DNA from: Selaginella tamariscina
Lineage: Eukaryota > Streptophyta > Lycopodiopsida > Selaginellales > Selaginellaceae
Reading direction: 5' to 3'
Assembly: GCA_003024785.1 (NCBI GenBank)
Contig: PUQB01000311.1
Coordinates: forward strand, 62,001-126,000
DNA length: 64,000 nucleotides
How positions within the stretch are numbered: position 1 is the stretch's first letter; every line of letters begins with the position of its first letter. Shown piece by piece: positions 23,901 through 37,082 of this stretch. The notes under the pieces are model-generated. The model was not told the DNA's origin and did not search any database. It saw nothing but the letters and a program-made list of their open reading frames with translations. Both the position numbers and the translations under genes were made by a program.

Positions 23901-24252
23901 GTTGGAGCATTTGAACCAAGTCCTTCCTCTGTTGTATGCTCAAGGTGGAGAACAGTTAGCTCGTGCACAAGAGTATCAGCGTCGGACTTACAATCAACGA
24001 CATCGAATGCCACCTCAATACCAAGTGGGAGATTTGGTTCTCGTCAAGTTTCCAAGGTTAGGGGATCAAACACACGCAGCAGGGCTTCAACCACGATGGG
24101 TCGGGCCTTGGAGTGTTGAAGAACAGTTGGGAACACAGGTGTATCGCTTGAAGCGGCGTGATGGGGTTCGGGAGTCACAACATGTCGCTCATGTGTGTCG
24201 GCTACTACCGTTCCACCAACGGACACTCGTCCAAGGAGGAGGACCACCTTGA
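20858..24252 (+). pseudogene. pol polyprotein of Ty3 element 1, integrase frameshifted
   Basis: The open frame 20858-23539 covers an aspartic protease (VDSGSS at about 21177), reverse transcriptase with YIDDLLIHS (about 22105), RNase H (LRTDASDVGLGA region, about 22545 on), an H2C2 integrase finger (HMGF..CPECQRH) and the start of the integrase core (AYDIMGPF). A shift at about 23525-23540 moves the rest, ILSDQGP and HPETDGLVERLNR (second Asp and catalytic Glu), into another frame that stays open to 24252. No chromodomain is visible at the C-terminus. The element cannot make a complete integrase and is probably dead, although the RT part is well preserved. Confidence 0.85.
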
Positions 24253-24269
24253 TAGGTAGAAGCCATGTC

Positions 24270-24284
24270 TTGAGAGGGGGATGA
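24270..24284 (+). other. Polypurine tract of Ty3 element 1
   Basis: GAGAGGGGGATGA directly before the 3' LTR, the expected second-strand primer. Confidence 0.6.
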
Positions 24285-24462
24285 TGTAAGGTTCCATGGT
24301 ATATACTACGTATATATGCCACGTATACTCTGGCTATGTGGCATAGGATCCAGACACCTAATCTGGCATTGGCTAATCTGGACACTATGATTTCTTGGTA
24401 CCAAGAGTGCTAATCCTAGCACAGACAGTTAGTATATAATACCTTATATCAGTAAGACTTAA
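24285..24462 (+). repeat. 3' LTR of Ty3 element 1
   Basis: Matches the 5' LTR from TGTAAGG to TATCA at 24451, then fades by 24462. Confidence 0.7.
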
Positions 24463-25439
24463 GCTATATTTTAACAAAATACAATGTATCAAAACTTGTG
24501 TTAGGAAACTTATTCCTTAGAACAAGATTTTAAACATTTTAAATTGCAATTTTTTAAATCCATTATAAATATGACCATTTGAGAGAGGTGTGAATAACAA
24601 ATACGATTCTCATTATAGTACATTCCAAGTGAATATTTTCATTAACCATTTTATCTACATAAGGTATTCACTCTCATTATACCACACGTGTGTGTGTGTT
24701 AACTATCTTTTTCGTAAGTTTCTTCAAGCATACAAATAAGACGTGTAACACACACGCTTTTCAGTTCAAAAGTGAGGACAGCAAAGTGATTGAGAAACCT
24801 TTGGTGTACAATAGACAGGATAAATTTGTCTAATTTGCAGACTTTTAACTATACAAACTCCATTCTTTGCACTATCACGGCTTGACTGAAGAATTTTCAG
24901 CAGGAACATCCTTATCAGATCTTTTCAACACTTGAACATAAAGTGTACAGTTTCTACATAATGCATGCAGACACATCTATTGACTTGAATTATATACTGT
25001 ATGCAGTAAAGCATTTTCTAAGATTTCTAAATTTATGTAACAGCCTGTTAAATTAACTTCTACATATTAAGTTGCGCTCCCACACAGACCATATATTAAT
25101 AATACCTACATTTGAACTCGCGTTCTTTAGTGAATAAAAGAGACGTGATAACCATGAGATGTTACTTATTTTAAAGTTAGGTTTTTAAACTAAACGTGAT
25201 TACAAATCAACGATTATACGCATCAAACAAAATTACAAAAAGCATAGGTCTTAATAATTATTAATACATTAATACTATGCAACCTATATTCTGTTTTCTA
25301 TAATTTACACGCATACATACGTGTCTTCGTTGTATCAGTATATAAAAGATTTGATACAAGCGTGAGATAATATACAAAATGAATTGATCCAAGCCATTTA
25401 AAAACGTATATATGAAACTATACGAAGGTGCGTAACCGT
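24463..25439. other. Intergenic spacer upstream of K1
   Basis: AT-rich, no gene. From about 24600 it is homologous in the same orientation to 28.49-29.4 kb and inverted to 46.4-47.7 kb. The first 130 bp (about 24470-24600) are inverted relative to 28.29-28.40 kb. A decayed tRNA-Val-like sequence (minus) lies at about 25098-25160. Confidence 0.55.
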
Positions 25440-26520
25440 TGGGATAGAATATACCACATCCACTTTGTAAACCTAGTTCTTCCATTCTGCATTTATTTTC
25501 TAATTGTTAATATTATTTTTCTAACAGTTAAAAGCTTGATCATTTTGATTTTCATACAGCATATCACATGCAATTCATGAAGCATTTGAGAGACAGAACA
25601 CAAATTATATGACTCAAAACTTATCAATACTTCCACAAGCATTTGAAACACAGGTTTGCTTACTTAACGTTTTAAAGTGTGTATTCTATTTAATTCATTT
25701 TGCGAATGCTTAACATATGTTCTGCTAGGGAATAAAATCTCCGTTGGGAAAGGCAAAAGAATGGGGCTTTGCTGGAGCTTGAACAACGTAATGAACACCT
25801 AGCTTCCTTGCCGAGAGCATGTATGTAGGTTCTTGTCAGTAAACATTACACACACGTACACACAGTTGTTTGTAGTCAAGAGAGTGAGCTTATTGAATAA
25901 GGGGCAGGAATACATGCGTCTATTTGCACAAGAGCGGACTATATAAAGCTCTGCGATACATCTCACACAGCGTATATGGCTGTCCAGGCGTATGAAAGCA
26001 GTGCTCTCGTGCTAGGCTCCGTTTTGTAGGAAAAAGAAGGTGATCTCTCTCTCTAGCCGAGCATAGATTGGGTTTACCACGGAATAGGAAGGAACATACT
26101 GCAGTGCTTTGCAAGTAAACTCGAGAGTCCCTTTTACACATTCGTGCCTTTCATTCAGGTATGTATACACACTGGTACACACACTATAATATATATATGT
26201 ATGTATGTATATGTGTGTGTATGTATACATGTTTATATGTATGCCGTGGATTCTACATGGGTCCTATGTAACACCCACGTACACATACACGCATATAGTA
26301 GATCGTAAGCTTTATGGAGGTACACACGCACATATGTATATCATTTCTATGTAACAAATATGCAGACATACACATGATGTATATAATAGATAAAGCTTTC
26401 TTGTATATGGTCCAGAGTAGAGCATCGGATGAGAATATTACCAGGGCCAGGCGACGGTAAACTAATGTAGGTATTTGGAGGATACCGTACAAAAGCTGGG
26501 CTATTAGACACGCAGTACTG
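25440..26520 (+). pseudogene. Kelch/Sfi1-like gene, short copy K1
   Basis: Contains the coiled-coil exons seen in the full copies (about 25560-25650 and 25730-25815), then the exon with the HTAYMAVQAYE-type reading (25880-26030). It jumps directly to a damaged first kelch exon (about 26090-26155) and part of a later kelch exon (about 26400-26515). The middle W-motif exons are missing. The frame is broken in several exons. Confidence 0.6.
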
Positions 26521-27398
26521 TAATGGCTTAAATATTAATAACATTATATATTGAAATAGTAATATAAATGTATAATTTAAACATTTATAAGAGAATAATT
26601 TTAACAATAATTTTGCATTATTAATGATGAATCTTTACTTTATGTAAAGTTGGAATATAATAATTATATTTAGTATTATATTTAATTAATTATGGTAACA
26701 ACAATTTAACACCTTCGTCCTACCATAGTTAGTTCAACCCATTCATCATTGTTATTGTAGTTGAGTTGAGCTTGTTGCTCAGGTAATCCCTGTAAAGAAT
26801 TTAGCCCATACATACACATGCACACACATACACAACCGAGATCATGTAAATGATCTTTAATGTCAACGAGGATTGAACTCTGCTTAACACACAAACACAC
26901 ACACACAACACACTTAATGCCCTGTAAATAATTTAGTGCACAGACACACACACACACCCAATACTCAAAAAACCTTCCTATGATGTAAGTGCTTGATAAA
27001 GGGAATAGACGTAAAACGGCGTACATACACATACGTATATACATGTATATATATGCTAGATAGAAACAATTTATTTAATGGGATATATTACTAACCATTA
27101 TTTTAAACAGATGTAATTTACATATATTCCACTAAATTGTATTGTTATATTTATAGATACTGGAAAAATAGTCTTATCCCTAGGTAAATATGTTTTTTTG
27201 TTATAATTGTTATAATTAATTTAAACCTTAAATTCGATAAACAATTTCTATCGTTGATATAATCTTAACACCAACTTTGGAATACAATCTTGTTTAATTG
27301 ATTTAAAATTAATTAAATAAATAATATTTGGGCAAATTAATTAAATACACATTTTGTATATGTTGCTTATTAATATAGTGAGTACATCGATCTGGTAA
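26521..27398. other. AT-rich spacer between K1 and L2
   Basis: About 26660-27040 matches the reverse complement of 50.82-51.11 kb, including several CA runs. 27060-27398 matches the LRR 5' flank at 9.0-9.39 kb. No gene could be supported. Confidence 0.5.
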
Positions 27399-28260
27399 TT
27401 GAACGTTCCTGTTCTTCTGATTCTGAAATTTACAAGTAGAAGATTGAAAATCACTAGAATGAGCATAATGCTCATTCTAGTGATTTTTAATCTTCTGCTT
27501 GTAAATTTCTCATTATCTCATTCACCATGCCCACCGATTGACAATGAAATTGAAGCTTTGAAACTTCTTGAGAAACGGGTTGAACATCTCATTCTGGAAC
27601 CACACAGTTCATCCCAACAATTGGCAAGGTATAAATGGAACTCACACGGTCAAGTGGAGAGCATAACCTTGCTCAATCACGGTCCCAAAGGAATTCTCAA
27701 CTCCGTGTGGGATGGACTTTTCTTATCTTTTCCAAGATGTGTTATTATACGAAAAGAGCACGGAGACTGCTCAATTCAAGCTTTACACATATGCGGTAGC
27801 CATAACTCTTGACCTCTCACATAACGACTTAACTGGGAGTATTCCAGCTGAAGTTGGGAATATGCATAAGTTACAAGTGTTGGACTTGACCTCAGTGGTT
27901 TAATTCCAGACAGCCTCGGACACGCTAGGCAACTCCTCAAGCTCAATCTCTCAATGAACCAGCTTACTGGTCACATCCCGACCTCTCTTGCGGATCTTTC
28001 TTTCCTCTCATCTCTAGACGTGTCGTACAACCGTCTCGAAGGCAGGATTCCGCAGTCCACACAGTTTCTGACATTTCCGAACGTGTCTTTCATCGGTAAA
28101 ATGTAGTTTGCCAACTTATACAGGTGATTCCGTGGTGATATTTGTAGTTACATTCTTATGTGCATTCTTCGTCAGCTCCCTTGGGACGTACTTTGCACTC
28201 TCTCGCATCAGGTTTTAGGCACTATTACGAAAACATACTACATGTAGAGAATAAACGTTA
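27399..28260 (+). pseudogene. LRR receptor-like protein pseudogene L2, internally deleted
   Basis: The signal peptide and N-terminal cap (about 27467-27715) are joined at about 27718 straight to the last LRRs (SYLFQDVLLYEKSTE), removing the central repeats found in L1. It also has a frameshift near 27570 and a stop near 27903, and has lost most of the C-terminal cap near 28100. Confidence 0.75.
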
Positions 28261-29399
28261 AAAGGGTATTAAATTGAGTTTTAATTAAAGTAATTTAATG
28301 GTCATATTTACAATGGATTTAAGAAGTTGCAATTTAAATTTTTTAAAATCTTGTTCTTGAGGAATAAGTTCCTTCAGCAAATATAAACACAAGTTTGGAT
28401 ACATGTGTATATTCTTGTAGTAAGAATATCTGGCTATTCAATATAGTGCAATTTTAAATTTTTCACTTACATAAATATCATAATTATAGTACATTCAAGT
28501 GAATTATTTTCATTAACCATTTTATCTACATAGGGTATTCACTCTCATTTATATATATATATCCACGTGTGTGTGTGTGAACTATCTTTTTTGTAAGTTT
28601 CTTCAAGCATAAAAATAAGAGACGTGTAACACACACGCTTATCAGTTCAAAAGTGAGGACAGCAGAGTGATTGGGGAAAGCTTTAGTGGACAATAAGACA
28701 GGATAAATTTGTCTACTTTTGACTATACAAAACTCCGTTCTTGTGCATTATTATTTGATGATAGACAATTCTACACGGCTTAACTGAAGAATTTTCAGCA
28801 GGAACATCCTTATCAAAAAATTTTCAACACTTGAATTACATAGAGTGTATGGTTTCTACAATAATGCATGCAAACACCATCTATTGACTTGAATGCATAG
28901 TTATGCAGCTCTAACACAAACATTTTCTAAGATTTCTAAATTTAATATAACGATGTAGCAGCCTGTTAAATTAACTCGTACTTATCCCACACAGGACCAT
29001 TATATTAAGAATACCTATTGCCAATAGCCTCGCAGAAATTTGAAACTCGCGTTCTTTTGTGTGTAAAGAGACGTGATAACCAGTACACCATGAGACCATT
29101 ACAAACGTTACTTATTTTAAAGCTAGGTTTTAAACCAAACGTGATTAAAAATGCTCATCCTTCTGGTAAGTCCGTAAGCGTCACTTCACATCAACGATTA
29201 TACGCATAAAAGAAACAATTATTTATTAATACAGTAATACTATGTAACATATATTCTGTTTTCTATAATATACACGCATACATACGTGTCTTTTTACAGT
29301 CCCATTGTATCAGTATATAAAAGGTTTTGATACTAGCGTAAGATGATATACAAAATGAATTGATATAAGGCATTTAAAAACGTTTATATGAAACTATAT
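28261..29399. other. Intergenic spacer upstream of K2
   Basis: Direct repeat of the spacer upstream of K1 and inverted repeat of 46.4-47.85 kb. A tRNA-Val-like sequence on the minus strand lies at about 29040-29100. No gene. Confidence 0.55.
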
Positions 29400-30760
29400 G
29401 AAGGTGCGTAACCGTTGGGATAGAATATACCACATCCACTTTGTAAACCCTAGTTCTTCCATTTTGCATCATTTATTTCATAAATTCTGCATTTATTTTC
29501 TAATTGTTAATATTCTTTTTTTTTTTTATCACATAATTAAAGAATTTAGGAGCACACTGGAAGCGCGACAAGAATGTAGCATTATTGGAGCTAGACAGAC
29601 AGGAAAACATAAAGCTCTTGGAGTCATATGATTCAAACTTATCAATAGCATTTGAAACACAGGTTTGTTTAGTTAACGCTTTAAAGTGTGTATCCATTTT
29701 GCGAATACTTCCGTTTAATATTAACATATGTTCTGCTAGGGAGTAAAATCTCCGTGGGGAAGGCAAAAGAATGGGGCTTTGCTCAAGCAGCTTGAACAAC
29801 GTAATCAAACACCTAGCTTCCTTGCTGAGAGCATGTATGTAGGTTCTTGTCAACATACACATACACACACTCGTTTTGTAGTCAAAACAGTGAGCTTATT
29901 GAATAAGGGGCAGGAATACATGCGTCTATTTGCACAAGAGCGGACTATACAAAGCTATGCGATACATCTCACACAGCGTATAAATGCAGTGCTCTCGTGC
30001 TGGGCTCGTGTTGTAGGAAAAAGAAGGTGATCTCTCTCTCCTAGCCGAGCATAGACTGGGTTTACCACGGAATAGGAAGGGACATACTGCAGTGCTTTGC
30101 AAGTAAACTCGAGAGTCCCTTTACACATTCGTGCCTTTCATTCAGGTATGCATACACACTGGTACACACGTATATGTATGTATGTTTCATATCTGGAGGA
30201 TGTATACAGTTTTAATACGGTTTACATACACATGGAAGAAGAGGAATATACTTAAAGTCAGGGACGTGGTCTACGGAAGGTCAACTCATGCCATGCTGTT
30301 GTCCAGTCAACAGTTTATCATATTGGAAGGAATACATGAGATATACTTTACTTAGAAACTGGAGCGGATAAGTAGATCAATAACAATATTTGTATAAATG
30401 GTAAAAAAACTTAAGTATATATACTCAAGTAGTTATTGTTATATAACGTCTGATTATACATGTACTAAGATTTTAATTGTATTTGAAGCTCAGTGATATA
30501 TTTATTGTTAACTTCTATTAGTAAAACATTGTATAAGTATTTACGCATGTTGTAGTGGTCATCACGTATACATATAATCTGTAATGAGTGGTTATGTAAT
30601 TATATGTATATACACACACCTGATTAGGGGTCATGGGCTTGAGTTGCAACGGGAATTGGGGGAAGAAGCAAAGTACACACTTAGAAACGCTGTTGTTCAA
30701 TACGAGAAAACCTACAGGATCTTCACTTGCGTATTCAATAACTATGGTGTGTGTGTGTGT
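29400..30760 (+). pseudogene. Kelch/Sfi1-like gene, short copy K2
   Basis: Same exon loss as K1: coiled-coil exons at about 29545-29660, 29745-29835 and 29880-30030 run straight into the damaged first kelch exon (30060-30150). A late kelch exon (30190-30360) and the post-kelch coiled-coil exon (about 30630-30750) follow. It is the inverted partner of K5. Confidence 0.6.
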
Positions 30761-31739
30761 GTGTGCCTGCGTGCGTGTGCGCGTGTGTACATTTAAATCT
30801 TTAAACTAAACTCGACTTAAATGATTATAAAGAAAGGTTCTGATTCTAAGTTGATGTTGATTCTATTTAAATAAATATAAATTATATTTCAATAAGGATA
30901 TAGTTTACTAGTAAAATAAATAATTTACTTATTAAATATTTATTAAACTAGGATATAATTAAAATATTATGTCCCTATGCGTTTGTACACATATAATATG
31001 ATAACATGATACTGTCCGCGAATATATGTCAGTGTACACATGTGTAATATATATACATGCCGACGGTTCCGAATGCCAAACGATGAAGTGAAGGGTTAAC
31101 TATCGGGACTTTTTGTTCTGAACACACACACATATATGTAGTGTTTTATTTTATACTAGGATTATTGTAGAATATGTTATGACAGTTAAACTATGCATAC
31201 GGAAAATGTTTAAAATCGTTGTGAATAAACGAGAGAGAGAGTGTTACAGGCATCAACATCAAAGAGATAGATGAGCGCTTTTGACATGCTTGGTCTAAAA
31301 AATTAGCTTTTAAATATGTATATAAAAGTAATTGTCTTATGGTGTAGGGGTTATCAAGTCTGTCTTACACACAAAAGGTTGCGAGTTCAACCCTCGCTGA
31401 GGCTATATCTCTTTTAGAAAGAAGCATATTAAATTCGCTAAAAAAAATGCAAGGATAATGATAACATTTGCCAGTCAAGAAACTACTTGTTTAACTTATG
31501 ATTTTATATTGATATTACTATTAAATATAATCTCTATTATCCCATACATAAAAAGTGCAGTACAAAAAACTAGTTGCTAATAACACCTGGAGCTTATAAA
31601 GTCTAGTTAACATATTTGTCCGGACAATAAAAATACATAAAAATTAATTAATTTTGAAGATGTCAAAAAAGGATAAAACACTTATCGTAAAATAATATAG
31701 TTAATCTAAGCCATTTAAATACACTAATCATAGAAAACT
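30761..31739. other. Spacer between K2 and K3
   Basis: AT-rich. Homologous (inverted) to parts of 42.7-45 kb, 57.1-58.07 kb and 61.8-62.1 kb. It contains a tRNA-Val-like sequence and the uninterrupted form of the MITE insertion site (about 31425-31445). Confidence 0.55.
31333..31404 (+). pseudogene. tRNA-Val(UAC)-like sequence T2
   Basis: Cloverleaf-like order with A-box-like TGGTGTAGGGG, loop CTTACAC (anticodon UAC) and a perfect T-arm GCGAG/CTCGC. Weak anticodon-stem pairing suggests a pseudogene or SINE head rather than a working tRNA. Confidence 0.55.
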
Positions 31740-32873
31740 TGTGCGTGACCGTTTGGATAGAATATACCACATCACTTTGTAAACCCTAGTTCTTGGCAAG
31801 GCGAACAGAAATGGTATTTAAAATTTTTTTTCCTGCATTTTGCATCATTTTGCATTATTTATTTCATCTTTATTAATTTCTTTTACCTTGTTTTACCACA
31901 TAATAAAAAACTTAGGAACACACTGCGCGAGAAGAATGCAGCACTATTGGAGCTTGACAGAAGAAACAGAACCCTCGAATCCAAGCTCTTGGAATCAAAC
32001 AAGGTTCTTATTCATATGCACATAACATGACTGTATACATAGACACGCACACGCACACTCCCACACATACACACAAAGAAACAGGCAAAATTTGATGATC
32101 TTGGTTTTCCATACAGGAAGCAAATGCAGTACCTTCTGAACAGGAGGAAATGCAGGAGGGCATACCACATGCAATCCATGAAGCATATGAGAGACAGTCC
32201 TTTAGGAAGAACACAAATTATATGTCTCGAAACTCATCAATAGGTTTGTTTACTTAACATTGAAATTGTGTATTTTCTTTAATTAATTTATATTTATATT
32301 TAATATTGTAGCACTTAAATCTTCTGTTTAACATTAACATGTTGTTAAATATTATGTTTGCTAGGGAGTAACATCTCCGTGGGAAAGGCAAAATGCGGCT
32401 TTACTGGAGCTTGAACAACGTAATCAACAGCTAGCTTCCTTACTTAAGGTATGTATGTAAGTTCCGTCGGTAAACCTCTCTCTCTCTCTCTCACACACAC
32501 ACTCACACACTCACACACACTTGTCTTGTAGTCAAAAGAACAGAGGGAAGTGGAGAATGGACAAGAAAAAGTGCTTATTGAAGAAGGCTTTATAAGGGGC
32601 AGAATACATGCGTCTATTTGCACAAGTGCGGGCTATACAAAGCTCTGCGGTACATCTCACACAGCGTATATGGCTGTCCAGGCGTATGAATGCAGTGTTC
32701 TAGTGCTGGGTGCGTTTTTGTCAAAAACTCAAGGAAAAAGATGGCGATCTCTCTCCCTCTCTCTCTCTACTTCGGTTGTGCGCGTCCACCTATATGTTAT
32801 GCACCTGACGAGAATATACACAAGCCCATATATATGTGCCTGTATGTTTTATTATTTCTACAGCTACATATAC

Positions 32874-32912
<39 letters not shown>

Positions 32913-33327
32913 CAGCAACCTTTCTCACAAATACAACTGACAAAGTGCAATTCTTTGTAAATCAGAGAGCGTCTGGGAAAGGCGAATTTTAAGTAAAATC
33001 ATTTGCTGAATTTACTGCAAGACAGGACCAAGAAGCTTACTACAATAGCGGATAAACACAGGAAGAAAGCACACTTTCTACATAGCTTCCGCTCCTGGTA
33101 TGCTGCATTCAATCCAAAAAGTCTCTTAGAGAAAGGTGTGTGTGTGCGCGCGTGCCTGTGTGCATGACTGGTTACTATGTATATAAGGATACAATATTTG
33201 TATGCTGTAAGCTGTATGTTTGAAATGTCCTTATAGTCCTCTACACACACAGATATAGATAGATAGATAGATATATGTTATATGTACCTAACAAATGAAT
33301 ATATGCATGTATATATATGTGTGTGTG

Positions 33328-33365
<38 letters not shown>

Positions 33366-35756
33366 TATTTTAACATATTGTGTAGCAGGATGGCTGTTTT
33401 CGAGGTGGTTAAGAGACACATACTAAAAGAGGTGGCTTTTGGTGTATGGAGGATATTTCTTGACACTGTAGCAGTCAAATTAATGATTAACTTTTTGGGC
33501 AGAAAAATTGCTTGCAAAACACAGGTTTTGAATGTTATATATATTCAACACAGAATTATGATATCACACATACACACACATATACAGATATATAACTGTA
33601 GATATAGATATATGTGTTAACCTGTCGATTTTACTTGAGAACAGCCATTCTTATGAAATTATAAGTTTATAATAAGTCTGTTTGATATAAATATAATAAA
33701 ACTTTTGTATATAGTGTATGACATGGTTACGTTGGAGTGTTATACACATGTCATTTACAACATACATATATATATGTATGCATGTACAGGATTCGGAAGT
33801 CATGGGAGAAATGGGGAAATTCAATGTACACACCTCGCGTGTATAATTACGAAGCCAGTGAGTTTCCAGACGAAGAATATTAACATATACTCTACAGACT
33901 TGGCATAGGAATATCAAGAGAGCATTCTTGAACTAGTAAGTTTAATAGCATATTCTATTTTAATAAGTTAGTATCAGTGAACTACTTTGGTCGAAAAACA
34001 CTGAATTATTTAATAATTAATGATTTTCCATTTATGAAAGGCTTATAATGCCCGCATTGAGCAACACAGGAGTATCTTCTTCCAAGAGTGAAAAGAAGTG
34101 TTTTATTAAAGTTATTATGCAAAGACGCTTGGACAAACTTGTAAGTACCATTTACATTCCTGGATGGAAACAATATGTGGAAAACAAAAAGGTAATCTTC
34201 TATTATATACACACATACATACATATGTTATAGTAATTTAATTGAATACATATGTACGTATGTATGTATGAAACATGTTATTTAAATTATATGGTATTTA
34301 AAGGAAGTTAAGGCGTGGCGAAGTATGTCATGGCCAGGCAAAGGTTTCAATTAAAACAAGAGGCTTTAATGTTTGGAAGGGGCAGTACATCCAACATCGC
34401 CTGGTTTCACGTTTCAAATCTCAACAAGCGGCCAGAAGAATAGTATAGCAAAATCGGATATAAGGAACGCGCGCGCGCACAGGCACACACTTATATATAT
34501 TATGGATGTGCAGGTTGGCATTTCTTAAGGCATGGTCACATATATTACGAATGCAGAAAATTTGTTTTACTACACGTATGTAATATTTTGACGAGAGCAC
34601 AGCAAAGATTATTAAGACCTGTTTAATCGATGGTTAGTTTTTATAATTAACGATATAGTTGTTAATTATATACATGCGTGGTGTATACATGTCTATATAC
34701 ACACTCTTTACTAGAGATTACACATTATGAAGAGGCTAGAATACACAAGCCAGATTGGAACTGTCCACATGAAGATTTACAACTGCAGGAAGATCACAGG
34801 CCGAAATGATTAAGATAATTAAACTGTTGGAGAAGGAGAGTTTAACTATGGTTAAGACAATTAATTGTGTCACTGCAAGAACACCTACATGGACGTCCGG
34901 CTTTCTAAACGGTACGTGTGTGTGTGCGTGCGCGCGGTGTTCCTTACTACATACATGCTGTGTGTGTGTGTCACGAGCTTTCGTGTGCAGCACTAAGCTA
35001 AGGGTTCCAAGTGCTCGAGTTGGTCATACTGCGGTAGCTTTGCAAATGAACTCGGGTTTACCATCGTATATAGTTGTTATTGGAGGTTACAGTGGAGAGT
35101 CCCTTTTACATGACAATCTTGTCTTTCATTCAGGTATGCACACACACACACACACACACATTTATATGCATGCAGGACTCCAGAGATTACATATACAGAA
35201 AGCAGCTTTGCACGAGGTATTCAACACCATACTGCTTGTGCACAAGGCAATAGAATGATTATATTTGGGGGTTTTGATGGAACCAATGATTCTTCAGATT
35301 TATCAGTTATCAAGTTCTCTGAAAAGGGAGGTATGTGTATGTACGTGTGCATATATATATGTGTACGTATTCCTGCTATCTTCTATACGTATTCATATAC
35401 ACACATATATTATAGTAAAGCATCGGGTGGGAATATTAACAGGACCAATGTCACAACACACGAGCTGCTTAACTGACGACGGTAAACGAATGTACGTATT
35501 TGGAGGGTACCGTACAAAAGTTGGGCATCCAAGGGAGCTCTGGATATTAGACACGCAGTATATGGATTGGCACTTACCAGAATATTATGGAGATACCGTC
35601 AGCTCGTCGTGGATCGTACGTATTTGGTGGGCTACGATGGCCACAGCAACTTGAACGATCTTCATGTTTTCGATCTGAAAACTATGCACTGGGAGCTTGT
35701 TAACTCGTCTGGAGAAGGTATTTATTAACGTATATATACATACGTTTTATATATCA

Positions 35757-35793
<37 letters not shown>

Positions 35794-36052
35794 ATATATA
35801 TATATACATACACATCTCTCTCTCGTCGGACGTCCATATACAAACTCAAAGTACTTGTTGATTAAAGCACCTAGTTCAAGGAGGCAGTACGAAGGCATAT
35901 TCTCGTGTACGGTGGGTATAACGGGGTGAGGATGTATACACTTTTGATACGGTTATGGGAGGCATACATGGACCTCTAGGGGATATCTTCTACTAGAAAA
36001 TGGAGCAGGTAATTAATTTAATGTTTAAAATTAAGCTATTGTAATGGTAGTT

Positions 36053-36089
<37 letters not shown>

Positions 36090-36501
36090 ATTTATTGTTA
36101 TACGTCATTCACGTCTGATTTACTAAAAGATTATAATTATATTTATATACTTATACGAATATCAAATTATATACATACGTATATTAATATCAAAGCACAT
36201 ACCTGATGACGTGTTATGCAGCTATTGATGGGCTTCAGTTACAAAGGGCGTTGACAGAAGAAGTACAAAAACGCTTTTGTTCAAAGGGACAAGACCTTGC
36301 ACTTGCTTATTGTGTGAGTGCATTTATATTGATCTTCTAACCATTACAAATTGATGTATATATATCATGCATATGCATGCTTACATACACATGTATTTTC
36401 TATTGCAGGAAGAAGCAAAGCAGCGAAAGACAGCAGTGTCCAAGCAACAAGTTCTTATTCATAAGCTTAAGAAAGCTCGTAAGAAGGCAAACTTATGGTA
36501 G
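31740..36501 (+). pseudogene. Kelch/Sfi1-like gene, full-length copy K3
   Basis: About 18 exon blocks in the same order as K4 but on the + strand. They start with coiled-coil exons at 31914-32003, 32115-32245 and 32366-32450, continue with W-motif helices (about 32530-34640), then kelch blades (about 34990-36010), and end with a basic helix with stop TAG at 36499-36501. Kelch signatures include YIVVIGGYSG, MIIFGGFDG and MYVFGGYRT. Deletions near 35600-35630 and 35880-36000 damage two blades, so I call it a pseudogene. Introns carry long CA/TA runs (33320-33362, 35756-35812, 36058-36088). Confidence 0.65.
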
Positions 36502-36594
36502 TGTAAGATTTTGAATAATAAAAGATTAAACTGTTCCACTACTATGTATGTTTAACTCCGTGCCATATTAAATATATATTTTTATATATGTAGT

Positions 36595-36667
36595 GGTCTC
36601 ATGGTGTAGTGGTTATCACTTCTGCCTTACACACAGAAGGCCGCGAGTTCAAACTTAGCTGAGGCTA
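36595..36667 (+). pseudogene. tRNA-Val(UAC)-like sequence T3
   Basis: The acceptor stem GGTCTCA/TGAGGCT can pair with G-U pairs. A-box TGGTGTAGTGG. The T-stem is damaged (GCGAG opposite TTAGC). Confidence 0.55.
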
Positions 36668-37009
36668 TAGCATATCATATCATATTAAGCGATTCCTAGA
36701 ATCTATAGAGTATGATTTATATACACGTGAAAATCTAATGTTGTAGCCAAGCTTGTTTTACTTGAATTCAGCTTTATATAAAGTTAACACCTTATAATTG
36801 TTTTTGTGCTGAAACTGAAAACAAACTCCATCATATAACATTTTTTGTTATAAATGTAGTATTATCTCTATAAGTTTAATTTAAAATTTAAATAACAAGA
36901 TGTTATATATCAGAAAATAATTAGTGAATTAGATAGAAAGTCATAATATATTGCACTCACAAATGCTGAATTTATATATACCATAATATGCTTCAACTAA
37001 TGATACGGT

Positions 37010-37082
37010 AGCCTCAGCGAGGATTGAACTCGCGTCCTTCAGTGTGTAAGACAGACGTAATAACCAGTACACCATGAGGCCA
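37010..37082 (-). pseudogene. tRNA-Val(UAC)-like sequence T4
   Basis: The best-preserved member: acceptor GGCCTCA/TGAGGCT, A-box TGGTGTACTGG, perfect T-stem GCGAG/CTCGC, anticodon loop CTTACAC, with one mismatch in the anticodon stem. It could still serve as a Pol III promoter. Confidence 0.6.

Larger units (their letters stand above)
19761..24462 (+). mobile_element. Ty3-type LTR retrotransposon 1
   Basis: Short LTRs starting TGTAAAGTTCCATGG (19761) and TGTAAGGTTCCATGG (24285) flank gag remnants and a pol polyprotein in the order protease, reverse transcriptase, RNase H, integrase, which is the Ty3 order. The two LTRs differ at many positions, so the insertion is not recent. I could not find a clean 5-bp target duplication; the flanks look rearranged (see findings). 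Confidence 0.85.

Noticed and set aside
26700..26800. C-terminal RELCH exon near K1, similar to 52120-52215
   Set aside because: Similarity is short, and its orientation does not fit the neighbouring LRR copy; flanking sequence aligns better to non-coding DNA at 50.8-51.1 kb.
37010..37082. Functional tRNA-Val gene
   Set aside because: Anticodon-stem mismatch, no T-run terminator clearly placed, and several decayed relatives around it; treated as tRNA-like.
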